Assembly (NCBI RefSeq): GCF_002849895.1
Contig: NZ_CP018867.1
Span: forward strand, 1,426,001-1,490,000
Direction: 5' to 3'
Source: Companilactobacillus alimentarius DSM 20249
Lineage (GTDB): Bacteria; Bacillota; Bacilli; Lactobacillales; Lactobacillaceae
DNA length: 64,000 bases
The stretch's first letter is position 1. Each line of letters begins with the position of its first letter. The notes under the pieces are model-generated. The model saw only the letters and a program-made list of their open reading frames with translations, was not told where the DNA came from and searched no databases. A program made the position numbers and the translations under genes. Positions 38,657 to 48,470 of the stretch are shown here, one piece after another.

Positions 38657-39487
38657 TTAATCATCTGTAGATAACGAAATATCTTGACGACTTTTTATTT
38701 CCGAGACTAAATTCTCCAAATTATTAAGACCACCCTCATAGGCAAATTGACCTAACGGTAAGTGTTTAGGAATCACTTCATTATTCTCAACTTGATTATA
38801 AATCACTTCAGCTATTTTTTGAGGATCTCCTGGTGAAGATGTCACGGAGTCAGATACATGTGAAATGGAATCTCCAAATTGTTGATAATCAGAAATCTTA
38901 GGTACAACTTTATTTGAAGAACGTCCCGACCAATCAGTTCTAGCACCACTTGGTTCAACGTTCATAACTTGTATACCTAGATCTGTTACCTCTTGTCGCA
39001 AAGTATCGGAATAACCTTCAACAGCATACTTAGTAGCACTATAAAAGCCCATTGTTGGCAAGGTCGTCAAAGCCAAAGCAGAAGAGAGATTTACAATAAC
39101 ACCTGATTTTTGAGCTCGCATAATTGGTAATACAGCCTTAGTCATATTAGCCAAGCCGAACACATTAACTTCAAACATATAACGAACTTGATCCATATTG
39201 CTTTCTTCAATTGTTGAAAAATATCCTAATCCAGCATTGTTTACTAATACATCAATCGTGCCAAATTTCTCTTTTGCCGTGGAAACGCCAGCTTTGATTT
39301 CTGATTGATCTGTTACATCAATAATTACTTTTTCGATTCTACTACTGTCATATTGATCCAAATAATCTAAATCAGACATCTTCCGCGCTGCTGCAACCAA
39401 GTTAGTATCTTTTTTACTGGCAACAACTTGTGCTAATTCTTTCCCGAATCCACTGGAAGTACCTGTTATTAACCATGTTTTTGTCAT
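38657..39487 (-). CDS. SDR family oxidoreductase
   Basis: A 276-aa classical short-chain dehydrogenase. The cofactor motif is ITGTSSGFGKELA, NNAGLGYFS is the NNAG motif, and the catalytic Ser-Tyr-Lys are in VNLSSALA and YSATKYAVE. The substrate is unknown; similar genes are common next to MerR regulators in lactobacilli. Its ATG follows the stop of the SRPBCC gene by 2 bases and the RBS lies inside that gene, so they are coupled. Confidence 0.9.
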   Translation of the reverse strand: MTKTWLITGTSSGFGKELAQVVASKKDTNLVAAARKMSDLDYLDQYDSSRIEKVIIDVTDQSEIKAGVSTAKEKFGTIDVLVNNAGLGYFSTIEESNMDQVRYMFEVNVFGLANMTKAVLPIMRAQKSGVIVNLSSALALTTLPTMGFYSATKYAVEGYSDTLRQEVTDLGIQVMNVEPSGARTDWSGRSSNKVVPKISDYQQFGDSISHVSDSVTSSPGDPQKIAEVIYNQVENNEVIPKHLPLGQFAYEGGLNNLENLVSEIKSRQDISLSTDD

Positions 39488-39489
39488 TA

Positions 39490-40008
39490 TTACATTTTCT
39501 CCATATTATTCTTAGTATATTTAACCAAGCCGTCTAACCATTTTTGATGTCCATTGAGCATTGGGTTAGGTTCCTGTTTTGACAACTTTGCTGCTGGCTT
39601 ACCAACTTGTGATTCCTGAGTCAATAAACGAATTCGTCCATCTGTAAGTTTTTCAATTAAGAAAGCGTGATAGACATCAAACTGTGTCTCACTATCGCCA
39701 TTCTGCCAACCATGCCAAGCTAAACGTGCCACTTCTCCATCATCAGGTGCTACTAATTCCATGACTTGTGCATCTATTGGAAAACCAAAAGTATCAAAAT
39801 GAAATGTTTCTGCAAAATGGAGTTTTGTATCCTCTTTATCATTCAGATCAATATTTGTTGCATTATCATAATATTTTTCCCATTTCGAAGTATCAACTAA
39901 GTTATTCCAGATATCTTCAATTTCAACGCCACTAGTAATAACCTCGTTGGAAACGAAATTGTCAGTTTTTCCTGGTAAATAGTCTGTAGACCAATTAATT
40001 GTTTTCAT
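39490..40008 (-). CDS. SRPBCC-fold protein
   Basis: A 172-aa protein of the START/SRPBCC ligand-binding fold (polyketide cyclase/AHSA1-like). The pattern is an N-terminal strand, IEDIWNNLVDTSKWEKYYDN, FDTFGFPIDAQVMELVAPDD and a C-terminal long helix after LTQESQVGKPA. It would bind a hydrophobic small molecule. It is the first gene of the operon with the SDR and MerR genes. ATG 40008 has AAAGGA. Confidence 0.78.
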   Translation of the reverse strand: MKTINWSTDYLPGKTDNFVSNEVITSGVEIEDIWNNLVDTSKWEKYYDNATNIDLNDKEDTKLHFAETFHFDTFGFPIDAQVMELVAPDDGEVARLAWHGWQNGDSETQFDVYHAFLIEKLTDGRIRLLTQESQVGKPAAKLSKQEPNPMLNGHQKWLDGLVKYTKNNMEKM

Positions 40009-40044
40009 ATTTTATATATCCTTTCGTTTAAAGAATAAAACCAT

Positions 40045-40073
40045 CTTATATCCTGGAGCTGACTCTAGGACAA
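40045..40073 (-). promoter_or_regulatory. Promoter with MerR-type dyad for the SRPBCC-SDR-MerR operon
   Basis: On the minus strand TTGTCC (40068-40073), 17 bases, TATAAG (40045-40050). Between them lies the dyad CCTAGAGTCAGCTCCAGG (40052-40069), the usual place for a MerR operator. Confidence 0.72.
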
Positions 40074-40180
40074 GGATCAATTCAAAATTTTTTAAATATT
40101 TCAGTATATGTAAAGCGAAAAGATTTATATCCCAAGAAAAATCTCAAAAACAATCAATCTGATACTTAATTCAAATCCCA

Positions 40181-40984
40181 CTATTTTTCAATTAAATATT
40201 CCAACCACATATTATCTGAGGCGCCACGGTTGGTTAACGTACTACTATCATTCAACTGCCACATATCAGTCGTTACCAAAAGATGTTTATCGTCACAGAA
40301 TTTCTTTAATTTATCAAGCCCGTAAAGGACCCCTTTCGTGCTATTTTCAACTTTAACGACTGCATAATCGCCACTAGGCTTTTCTATCTTAGGCATAACT
40401 TTGCGACTGATATTGGTGCTTGATGCCTTAACGACTCGAAAAGCCGCATCAGGATATTTCTCTGAAGCAATTTCAGGTAAATCAGTTAAAAATCCAGATT
40501 GATTGCCATCCATTAAAGCCAATTTATCCAATTGTTTATAAAACTCCCCAAACAATCTAGCAATATCCTCGTCCGTACATGAAGCTTCTTTTCTTGAACA
40601 CCAAAAAATCGTTCTAGGACGACGGGCCACCATCGGTTCATACAATTTTGCCATTAATTCAGAACCCGCCGAAATCTTTTTATTAACAACCGTTTGAATT
40701 TTAGAAAGCTCATCAATTTTCTTATCTATATTCTCTTGAACATTTATCAGTTCATCAATAATTTTTCCATTAGGCTTACTCTGCAACTCTTTAATCTTTT
40801 CTAGTGGCAAGCCCAAATTCTTCATCCCTAAAATAAATAATAAATCATACAACTGATCGTAATCGTAATAACGATACCCTTTCTCATTACGCTCTTTAGG
40901 ATGGAAAACTCCTTGCTCATCATAAAAGATCAGTGTTCTACGTGTCGTATCAGCAAGTTTAGCCATTTCACTTATTTTTAGCAT
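40181..40984 (-). CDS. MerR family regulator with effector-binding domain (BmrR-like)
   Basis: A 267-aa regulator. The MerR HTH is LKISEMAKLADTTRRTLIFY (residues 2-21), then a coiled linker (VQENIDKKIDELSKIQ, about 85-100). The C-terminal 150 residues resemble a GyrI-like ligand-binding domain (DYAVVKVENSTKGVLYG). It may control the ABC transporter read in the other direction, 338 bases away, in response to a toxic compound. That link is inferred from position only. Confidence 0.83.
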   Translation of the reverse strand: MLKISEMAKLADTTRRTLIFYDEQGVFHPKERNEKGYRYYDYDQLYDLLFILGMKNLGLPLEKIKELQSKPNGKIIDELINVQENIDKKIDELSKIQTVVNKKISAGSELMAKLYEPMVARRPRTIFWCSRKEASCTDEDIARLFGEFYKQLDKLALMDGNQSGFLTDLPEIASEKYPDAAFRVVKASSTNISRKVMPKIEKPSGDYAVVKVENSTKGVLYGLDKLKKFCDDKHLLVTTDMWQLNDSSTLTNRGASDNMWLEYLIEK

Positions 40985-41321
40985 ACTTTACCTCATATTA
41001 TCCTATTGTTTTCTCACTTCAAATTATATTCTAAATCGTAAAAAAAGCGGAACCAGCCGTTTTATCTCTTTAAAAAGAAATAAAACCAGTTTGTTCCGTT
41101 TTTATTAATATCTATTGACTTGTCTCAGGAAACTTTTTTGAATTCCGTATAATTTAAAACGTTTCTAATTTTTAACTAATTTTATTTTTTTATATACGCG
41201 TCCATTGATAACCATCATAATCCTAAAAAAAAAAAAATAAAGCCTTTTTTTAATTTTATCAGAGAGTAATATTAGATATAAATTATAAAGATTAGATTAA
41301 TGTTAGAAAGAAGAAATTGCT
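40985..41321. other. Intergenic region between MerR regulator and ABC transporter
   Basis: It holds a terminator hairpin (41046-41099: GCGGAACCAG... / ...CTGGTTTTATTTC arms ending TTCCGTTTTT), a run of 13 A (about 41227-41239) and a plus-strand RBS (AGAAAGAAG) before 41322. A clear operator is not seen. Confidence 0.5.
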
Positions 41322-42932
41322 ATGATAAAGAAAATGATTCAAGAGCATCCTTTCATGATGATCATAATTACCATCTTATCCATTTCTACAAATGGACTTG
41401 AAACGGTAGCTAATTTGATTTTAATAACAGCTACTAACACCATTATTTCCCGTAAGACAGCTCTATTCTTCATACTTTCTGGCGCCATACTATTGGTATA
41501 TTTAATCCATTGGTTTACTGGCTACTACGCCAATATTTTTGAAGAAAAAATGATTCAAGCTACGAATCACGATATTCGTAAAAAATACATGAGAAATCAA
41601 ATGACATTGGCTTTAGAGGATAAATTGAACCCTGATGATACTATCAATGTTGTTACTAACGATATTCTTTTATTCGACCAACAATATTTAAAGGGATTCT
41701 ATAAATTATTCAATTGTATCTTTGGTATTATTCTTTCTTCTGTTGCTCTAATTTCCTTACATTGGTCTCTTTTCTTAGCATCCGTTATTATGACCGTCCT
41801 ATTAATGTTCGTGCCTAAATTGGTTGGAAAAAGATTAAGAACAACAACCGGCAATATTTCAAGTAATAACGATAAGCTTCTAAAGAAATTAAACGATTGG
41901 ACTAAAGGCTATCACGATTTACTTTGGAACAACGCCCTTTTTCAACTTTGGAGAAAAACCCATAATTCTTTTCACACCCTAGAAAATTCGTACGTCGATC
42001 AAAAAAGAGCCCAACAAACTGCTGTCCAATTCGGGGCTTTCATGAACATGGCTGCACAAGTTGCTGTCAATGCTTTAGCCGGTTATTTAGCAATCAACAA
42101 TATGGTTACTTTTGGTGTTGTCATGAGTGCAGGAAACCTTGCTTATCAGTTGTTCGGCGCCGTTTCAGTTTCCACAGACAGTATAATTTTATTACAATCT
42201 GGTTCTTCTATTAACGACAAGCTTGTATCTCTAACTAAGCCTGTTTCCGTCGACCGCTTCGAAAAACACCAAGATGAGATAGATAATATCAAAAATATTA
42301 AATTGCACAATTTATCATATGAATATAAAAATGGTACCAAAATAAAATATCCTGATATAAATGTTTCCAAAGGCGACAAAGTATTAATTACCGGTCCCAG
42401 TGGCAGTGGCAAAACCACTTTGATAAACCTTTTAAGCGGCAGGCTAAACGACTACAAAGGCTCGCTGAAATTAAACAATATAGAATACTCATCATTTAAT
42501 AATCTTTCATTTTTAAAAATATTTGGCTTACAACCGCAGAGTTATCATATTTTTAACGATACTATTGCCAATAATATTGCCTTATCAAATGACAAATATA
42601 GTTCTGAACAAATAAATTCAGCCGTGAAAAAAGCACAATTATCAGAAAAAATCACCTCACTTTCACAAGGATTGAAGACCCTTATCGGTTCAGAAAGCGA
42701 GGTATTCTCTGGAGGGGAATTGCAAAGAGTCTCCTTGGCACGTTTCTTTATAAGAAAGCGCCCCATTCTGATCGTCGACGAAGGGACATCAGCGCTCGAT
42801 AAAAATAATGCTTACAAAGTAATGAACCTTTTGACTCAGGATAAGAATTTAACCTTATTCGTCATTACCCACAGTATCGATAACGACGTCTTGAGCCTCT
42901 TCAACAAACATATCAATCTTTCTCAAGAATAA
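41322..42932 (+). CDS. ABC exporter, fused permease and ATPase
   Basis: A 536-aa ABC half-transporter: a six-helix membrane domain (about residues 1-290) and a C-terminal nucleotide-binding domain. Walker A is GPSGSGKTT, the signature is FSGGELQRV, Walker B is LIVDEGTSALD and the switch His is in FVITHSI. The Q-loop is FGLQPQSYHIF. A homodimer or heterodimer exporter of peptide, lipid or drug is likely. The partner gene is not adjacent, which favours a homodimer. ATG 41322 follows AGAAAGAAG. Confidence 0.88.
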   Translation: MIKKMIQEHPFMMIIITILSISTNGLETVANLILITATNTIISRKTALFFILSGAILLVYLIHWFTGYYANIFEEKMIQATNHDIRKKYMRNQMTLALEDKLNPDDTINVVTNDILLFDQQYLKGFYKLFNCIFGIILSSVALISLHWSLFLASVIMTVLLMFVPKLVGKRLRTTTGNISSNNDKLLKKLNDWTKGYHDLLWNNALFQLWRKTHNSFHTLENSYVDQKRAQQTAVQFGAFMNMAAQVAVNALAGYLAINNMVTFGVVMSAGNLAYQLFGAVSVSTDSIILLQSGSSINDKLVSLTKPVSVDRFEKHQDEIDNIKNIKLHNLSYEYKNGTKIKYPDINVSKGDKVLITGPSGSGKTTLINLLSGRLNDYKGSLKLNNIEYSSFNNLSFLKIFGLQPQSYHIFNDTIANNIALSNDKYSSEQINSAVKKAQLSEKITSLSQGLKTLIGSESEVFSGGELQRVSLARFFIRKRPILIVDEGTSALDKNNAYKVMNLLTQDKNLTLFVITHSIDNDVLSLFNKHINLSQE

Positions 42933-42942
42933 ATTATTATAC

Positions 42943-42998
42943 ATAAACATCTAATAAATCCCATCACGCATTGTGGAATCTGTTAGATGTTTTTGCTT
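42943..42998 (+). terminator. Terminator of the ABC exporter gene
   Basis: AAACATCTAA...pairs with TTAGATGTTTTTG around a 28-base loop. Confidence 0.7.
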
Positions 42999-43066
42999 CT
43001 ATGAAAATATTTTTTTGAAAGCAAGCATATTATAAAGTGCTATTCTTTATTTAGTGCTTCAGACAC

Positions 43067-43091
43067 AAAAAAAGTCGAGTTGACACTCGAC
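43067..43091 (-). terminator. Terminator of the GT2 gene
   Basis: On the minus strand GTCGAGT, loop GTCA, ACTCGAC, then TTTTTTTG. The stem starts inside the stop codon. Confidence 0.8.
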
Positions 43092-43852
43092 TACTCCAAT
43101 TGATTCTTCTCTTTTCGAGTACTGTCTCGAATCGCTTTGTAAACTTTCATTCTAGCGACGCCAACATCACGGACATTTTCCATGGCAAAACGTTTGGTTA
43201 TACTGTCTTTTCTAGAAATATAATGATACAAAGGAAGATTATCTAAATAAAATTGACGTGCGACGGTCGCATATTCAACATTAAAGACTTGATCTTCCAT
43301 TAAATCCAAATCAGTTTGGAATCTTAATTTGTTATCAGTAATAATTGAACGAATGTAGGCTTTGTTCCACGTGTAACCCATCACAGTACCTGTCATTTTA
43401 ATTATTTGTTTGATAGCTTCGTCTCGCCCAACGACTGATGTTTGACGATTTGAAACCTTATTTTTCACTTTGCCATTCTCGCCCTCATTAAAAAAACCGC
43501 AAGTAACCATATCTACATCGTAATCTTCAAATTTGGAAAGAAAGTGTTCTACGTAACTGGGTTCAACCCAATCATCTCCATCAATGAACGTTACTAAGTT
43601 ACCATCGGCATTGGCTAATCCAGTATTGCGGGCAGCCGAAACACCTGCATTTTGTTTGTGGCAAACAACAGAGATCCAATCATATTTTTTTTCATAAGAA
43701 AAAATTATTTTCCGAGTTTGATCTGTAGAACAATCGTCCACAATAATTAAATCAAAATTACGATTAGTCTGAGCGACCACCGATTCAATCGAGCTTGAAA
43801 TGTAGCTATCTACGTTATAAGCTGTCATAATAATTGAAAGTTTATTTTTCAC
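43091..43852 (-). CDS. Glycosyltransferase family 2
   Basis: A 253-aa GT-A fold glycosyltransferase. The N-terminal LSIIMTAYNVDSYISSSI and LIIVDDCSTDQTR (D39, D40) bind the nucleotide sugar. DGDDWVEP (91-98) gives the metal-binding DXD. VSAARNTGLANADG is the conserved family motif. It ends soon after the GT domain, with no membrane helix. It probably adds a sugar to a surface polymer. GTG 43852 follows AAGGTGA. It is divergent from the phosphatase gene. Confidence 0.88.
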   Translation of the reverse strand: MKNKLSIIMTAYNVDSYISSSIESVVAQTNRNFDLIIVDDCSTDQTRKIIFSYEKKYDWISVVCHKQNAGVSAARNTGLANADGNLVTFIDGDDWVEPSYVEHFLSKFEDYDVDMVTCGFFNEGENGKVKNKVSNRQTSVVGRDEAIKQIIKMTGTVMGYTWNKAYIRSIITDNKLRFQTDLDLMEDQVFNVEYATVARQFYLDNLPLYHYISRKDSITKRFAMENVRDVGVARMKVYKAIRDSTRKEKNQLE

Positions 43853-43921
43853 TATAAGTCACCTTATTATTATTTTACTTCTAATGACCCAAAATACGCA
43901 ACAAGACCGGGGAGGATAAAA

Positions 43922-44674
43922 ATGCAACGTATCTTAAATCTTGAAGGTGCCATAAATTTACGTGAACTTGGTGGATATCCCACTAAAGATGGTACAACAA
44001 TTAAATATAATAAACTCCTTCGTTCAGGAGACATAAGTAACTTAACAGCCAATTCTTTAAAGTACCTTAAAAAGTATGGTTTAAAATATGTTGTCGATTT
44101 CCGTTCGGAGAATGAACAACAAACATGGTCAGACGTTTCTTCTGATTTTTACAGAATTTATTCTGATCCCGTTTACCCACTAACCGGTAATGGAGACAAG
44201 TTAGCTGGAGCTATCAATCATGGCGATTATTCATATTTAGGCTTAATCTACCAAAGCGTTGTTCTCGACAAACATGGACAAGCAGCTTATAAAATGTTGT
44301 TCGACCTCTTACTTGATAACGACCAAGACCATCAATCCCTACTCTTTCATTGTGCCGCTGGTAAAGACAGAACCGGTATCGGTGCCCTTTTAATTTTGAA
44401 AGCTTTAGACGTAGACAATGAAACCATCACTAAAGATTATTTATTGACTAATCTAATGTACCAAGACAGCAAAGAAATCGAGAAAACTTTAAACGACGCC
44501 AACGGTAATCAAGATATTAACAAAATGAATATGACCAAAGCCGATTTAGAAAGCATTACCTCAATTTTTAACGCCATCGAACATTACTATGGAAGTTTTG
44601 AGAATTATCTAGACAAAGCCCTCGGAATTGATCAAGCAAAATTGGATAAATTAAAACAGCTTTATACCGAATAA
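43922..44674 (+). CDS. PTP-like protein tyrosine/lipid phosphatase (LipA/LMO1800 type)
   Basis: A 250-aa phosphatase with the Cys-X5-Arg loop HCAAGKDRTG (C144, R150). The N-terminal INLRELGGYPTKDG is the hallmark of the bacterial tyrosine/phosphoinositide phosphatase family that includes Listeria LipA. It has no signal peptide, so it acts in the cytoplasm. ATG 43922 has GGGGAGG. Its substrate, protein phosphotyrosine or a phospholipid, is not known. Confidence 0.88.
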   Translation: MQRILNLEGAINLRELGGYPTKDGTTIKYNKLLRSGDISNLTANSLKYLKKYGLKYVVDFRSENEQQTWSDVSSDFYRIYSDPVYPLTGNGDKLAGAINHGDYSYLGLIYQSVVLDKHGQAAYKMLFDLLLDNDQDHQSLLFHCAAGKDRTGIGALLILKALDVDNETITKDYLLTNLMYQDSKEIEKTLNDANGNQDINKMNMTKADLESITSIFNAIEHYYGSFENYLDKALGIDQAKLDKLKQLYTE

Positions 44675-45045
44675 CAAATTATAAATATCCAATTATATCA
44701 AACTAGATTAGCGTAATAGATTTGGCTTTAGTTATAATACAAGTGGGAAGATAAACTTACCTTACACAACTGCAAAATGTCTATCAGTCTTCCTGAAACA
44801 CAATCTAATCTTTCTTATTTGACTGAAACAAAACCATTTGTCGTTTTCCTCATACATTATTGTATGAGGTTTTTTTGTTAACATATTCGAACATTTCTAA
44901 GCACGACGAAGAAATATTTTGTATAATTAAGTTTCGGATATAACTATACAACATGTGATCTTTTTGTGAACTTTTCGCAAATGGCTTCATATAAGTAGTG
45001 GCGTCTTGTATACTTATTTTGTCAACATAATGGAGGAATGCAAAA
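44675..45045 (+). other. Gene-free region with possible small-RNA transcription unit
   Basis: A TATAAT (44733-44738) is followed by a segment able to form a GGAAGA/TCTTCC stem, and then a strong terminator at 44848-44876 (CCTCATACA / TGTATGAGG, T7). This could be the end of the phosphatase transcript or a small RNA of about 130 nt. Further on, TTCATA (17 bases) TATACT (45011-45016) is a plausible promoter for the zinc-ribbon gene. Confidence 0.4.
44848..44876 (+). terminator. Rho-independent terminator
   Basis: CCTCATACA, loop TTAT, TGTATGAGG, then TTTTTTT. Confidence 0.9.
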
Positions 45046-46338
45046 ATGTTTTGTCCAAATTGTGGCCATAAAGTTGAGCCAAATCAAAAATTTTGTGATA
45101 ATTGCGGCTATGCCCTAAAAAAGAAAAATACTGAAACTTCAAATGAAGCTAAGGATGATGACTCAGTTCGTTCTTTGTCTGAAATTGAAAAGGAATTAAA
45201 CCAAGAAGATCCTTCTTCAAAGAAAACTGAAAAGAAGTCTGTCTTACAACAAGCTCCTGCTCAAAAACGTGAATATGACCAGCACAATGAGTCTCAGGAA
45301 AAAGAACCAGAAATGAAGACCTTCAAACAAAATGATCGTTCATCATTTCAAAAGGCTTCTCAAACGCATCGTGATGAACCTTTAGATGATAGAACTCAAG
45401 TCTATAGTAAAAATGACTTTAATCCAATTTCTCAAAAGCCATATAAAAATAACTATGACGACCCTATCAAGGAACCTCTTGGTGATTCTTTCAAACCAAC
45501 CGAAAGCGAATTACGCGCCGCCAAAGCTAAACAAGCGGCTGAACAAACTGATCCCAATGATGGTTTTATCCACAATATGATCAAGTTTGCTAAAAACAAT
45601 GCTTTTATCAGTATCATCGCTGTCATTATTGTAGCCATCTTATTGGTATTCAAACGTAACTATGGTTTTATTGCTTTAGCTGTCGTATTAATTGTTTGGT
45701 TTTTACTTTCCCAATTGGGTCACGGTAATGAAACAGGTGCGAATAAGGCTCTCAAACGTGAAACATCTTTAAAAAAGTCTCAACCAGACAATGATTCAGG
45801 TAACGATTACGTCGCAGATAGACATGAAAGTAAACCTCGTAACAAGAAAAACTATGCGGAAGATAGAATTAAAACTAACAAAAAGACTACTGCTCAAAAA
45901 ATCATTATTATCTCTTCTATCATTGGTTTTATAGCTTCTATCGGTGGTCCCTTCTTAAATGGTGTCTCATTGACAAGTACTATCTCAACGGCAGCTAACT
46001 ATACTGCTAACCTTGGTACTGCTCAACCCACTTGGATTACTAATGGTTTTTCAGCGATCCGTTTAATTTGTTTCCTTTCACCAATCATCGCTTTGATTGC
46101 GGCTAGTTTTAGAACTCGTGGATCTATCCGCTTGGTAAGAATCTTCACACTACTACCAACGATACTTTATGCTGCTTTATACGGTGCCTTGTATGCTGGA
46201 TTGGTCAATTCAACAGCTATTACTGGTCAAGTGGCTGTTACTACCAACGGATCGTTTGGTACTAGTTTCTATGTATTACTAATAACTGCAATTGTTTCAT
46301 TAATAATGTCGTATACTTTACGTCCAAAAATAAGATAA
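45046..46338 (+). CDS. Zinc-ribbon membrane protein of unknown function
   Basis: A 430-aa protein with an N-terminal zinc ribbon (C3, C6, C17, C20: CPNCGHKVEPNQKFCDNCG). A charged, low-complexity region follows to about residue 180, then a membrane hairpin (about 185-222), another charged linker, and a four-helix membrane region (about 280-428). Zinc-ribbon membrane proteins of this kind are common in lactobacilli and often unassigned. ATG 45046 has GGAGG. A short terminator follows directly. It may act in envelope stress sensing, but nothing in the sequence shows that. Confidence 0.75.
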   Translation: MFCPNCGHKVEPNQKFCDNCGYALKKKNTETSNEAKDDDSVRSLSEIEKELNQEDPSSKKTEKKSVLQQAPAQKREYDQHNESQEKEPEMKTFKQNDRSSFQKASQTHRDEPLDDRTQVYSKNDFNPISQKPYKNNYDDPIKEPLGDSFKPTESELRAAKAKQAAEQTDPNDGFIHNMIKFAKNNAFISIIAVIIVAILLVFKRNYGFIALAVVLIVWFLLSQLGHGNETGANKALKRETSLKKSQPDNDSGNDYVADRHESKPRNKKNYAEDRIKTNKKTTAQKIIIISSIIGFIASIGGPFLNGVSLTSTISTAANYTANLGTAQPTWITNGFSAIRLICFLSPIIALIAASFRTRGSIRLVRIFTLLPTILYAALYGALYAGLVNSTAITGQVAVTTNGSFGTSFYVLLITAIVSLIMSYTLRPKIR

Positions 46339-46361
46339 ACCTCTTAGAGGTTTATTTTTTT
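46337..46361 (+). terminator. Terminator right after the zinc-ribbon gene
   Basis: AAACCTCT pairs with AGAGGTTT, then ATTTTTTT; the stem begins in the stop codon. Confidence 0.85.
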
Positions 46362-46468
46362 GACCATTAATTAAATCAAATCAGCAAAACAATTTTTATA
46401 TAAATTGAACCACAAATGTAATCACTTTCACATATACTTATTTATGCAAGAATATTGGGGGTGTCTGG

Positions 46469-48421
46469 ATGAGGTTCTATAAGCATATTTCAAAAAATAT
46501 AAAAACATTTTTACTATTAATCATACCTTTCTTAGTATTAGGTTTATCAATTTTTTCATCCGAACAACTTACTAAAGCTGACGAAGAAATTGTCGTTGTT
46601 CCTAAATACACACCTACTAAAGATCCTAAGAAATTTTTAGGAATCTGGTTAACTAGTGGTTATTCCTTACAGCCTAAAGAGGATTACTACGTTACCGTAA
46701 ATGATTCCGTTACTATTAAGACGAACACTGGACGTTCAGTCTGGACCTTTTTAACCGGAGCTTTAGACTCAGATAGTTATCAATGGTGGCAAACTACTGA
46801 TGGCAAAAACTGGACTAAAGTTAGTAAAGCAGATGGCGGTAAGAAACGTAAGTTACCTGTCACCCCTAAAGCAGCCGGAACGACTTGGTATCAGTTGGAT
46901 ACTCAGTATGCTTTTTTGGGTATCAACAAAAAGAATTTTTATTCACGAATTGGGGCTGTTCATGCCCTACCAGAACCAGTGGATGCTACCTCTTTAGACG
47001 TAACTGTTGATGACGACTACCTATACAATACGAGCGATCAATTATCCAATACGACTTATGCGCACGCCAAACCAACGCCAAGTAACGCTACAGGAACAAT
47101 AACTTGGTCGGTTGACGATTCTAGTCTGGCAACAATCGATGAAGATGGTGAGATTACAGCCAATAAAGATGGTAAGTCAGGAATCGTTACAGTTATTGCC
47201 ACTATGACCAATCCTAGTGGCAATAAAATCACTGGTACAAAAACCGTCGAAATCGGTGGTGGATTAGATGACCAAAAAGTTAAATCTGGTGAAAATGCTA
47301 CATTCACTTTGAAAGGCAATACTGGTGGTGAAGACGATGAAGAGAATAACGGTTCTGTTTCGATCGACTGGTACCGTTACGACCCCGTTACGGACGCTAA
47401 AACCAAAGTAGAAAGCGACGGCGGTCCTTCATATACAACTGACGACACCACTTATGCCGACAACAACGCCTTCTACCAAGCAGTCTTGACTCTGAAAATC
47501 AATCTTATCTCTAAAACAATCACGACTAACAAAGCCCGATTGACAGTTACTCCATCAGGAGATCCTAATATTCAAATAACGAATAAAATGACCAATAAAT
47601 CCTATTCAGATGAATCAGACAATGATCATTTGCTTAATAATGTCGTCAATCAGGATAATATTACTTATCACGATACCCTCAAAAACGATAGTTCTGAAGG
47701 ATTGCTAAAGGATGCCTTCTACGTGATTCCAATGCACAGCGGCACTGAAATCAATAGTGTTAAAATCAATGACGAAAAATTAGATACTGATCGTTATTCA
47801 ATTATTCACGAAGACGATTCCGATACCGACAACCTTGTTATTTCATTAGATAATCTAAATATGCAAGAAACGGCAGACATTGATGTGGATACGACCGCCG
47901 AAAATATCACTCAAAAAGAAGAACGCTCTTACATTCCTTATGTATACGGAACTAACAATGACGGTAATATCTATCGCAAGGAAGCTCCTATTGACAAAAT
48001 AAATTACATTACAAATAGTTTATCTGCCACTGTGCAAGATATTAACTTTGGAACAATCAATTCTTTCAGCAAAGATACTTTGAAACACCGTTCTACCGAA
48101 GCAAATTCATCTGACAATATTATTGATTTTGATGACCAACGTCGAGATAAAAATGGCGTGAAAGTTTACGTCTCCCAGATGAATGAGTTCATGGACAATA
48201 ACAATGAAACTTTGCCAGTTAGTCTAAGATATTACGAAGGTACTTCCTACACAGAAGTATTAAATAACAAGGTTCAAATCGCTCAAACCGATAATGGTCA
48301 GGCAGTCTCAGCAATAAACTGGGCTAAAGACGATGGCTTATTACTCCATGTTAACGAAGACCATTTGAAAGCCGGAAAGTATAGTACTACTTTGACCTGG
48401 TATTTCGAAAATAGTATATAA
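46469..48421 (+). CDS. Secreted WxL-like surface protein with Ig-like domains (copy 1)
   Basis: A 650-aa secreted protein. The signal peptide covers about residues 1-37 (FLLLIIPFLVLGLSIF ... TKADEE). An unassigned N-terminal domain follows, then a BIG2-like domain (about 170-265; ITWSVDDSSLATIDEDGEI), an Ig-like domain (about 265-365) and a C-terminal region. The last 120 residues resemble a WxL domain: INFGTI, then FDDQRRDKNG and a final TLTWYF. The first WxL motif is degenerate (VKVYVSQ in place of a Trp motif). No LPXTG or membrane anchor is present, so non-covalent wall binding is likely. It is tandem to a paralogue. Confidence 0.78.
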   Translation: MRFYKHISKNIKTFLLLIIPFLVLGLSIFSSEQLTKADEEIVVVPKYTPTKDPKKFLGIWLTSGYSLQPKEDYYVTVNDSVTIKTNTGRSVWTFLTGALDSDSYQWWQTTDGKNWTKVSKADGGKKRKLPVTPKAAGTTWYQLDTQYAFLGINKKNFYSRIGAVHALPEPVDATSLDVTVDDDYLYNTSDQLSNTTYAHAKPTPSNATGTITWSVDDSSLATIDEDGEITANKDGKSGIVTVIATMTNPSGNKITGTKTVEIGGGLDDQKVKSGENATFTLKGNTGGEDDEENNGSVSIDWYRYDPVTDAKTKVESDGGPSYTTDDTTYADNNAFYQAVLTLKINLISKTITTNKARLTVTPSGDPNIQITNKMTNKSYSDESDNDHLLNNVVNQDNITYHDTLKNDSSEGLLKDAFYVIPMHSGTEINSVKINDEKLDTDRYSIIHEDDSDTDNLVISLDNLNMQETADIDVDTTAENITQKEERSYIPYVYGTNNDGNIYRKEAPIDKINYITNSLSATVQDINFGTINSFSKDTLKHRSTEANSSDNIIDFDDQRRDKNGVKVYVSQMNEFMDNNNETLPVSLRYYEGTSYTEVLNNKVQIAQTDNGQAVSAINWAKDDGLLLHVNEDHLKAGKYSTTLTWYFENSI

Positions 48422-48433
48422 ATATATCTCTAT

Positions 48434-48470
48434 GAAAAAAAGTACAATTAAATTTGTGCTTTTTTTATAC
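48434..48470 (+). terminator. Terminator after copy 1 of the WxL-like genes
   Basis: AAAAAAAGTACAA pairs with TTGTGCTTTTTTT (one G-T pair). The T-run follows as part of the stem. Confidence 0.7.
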
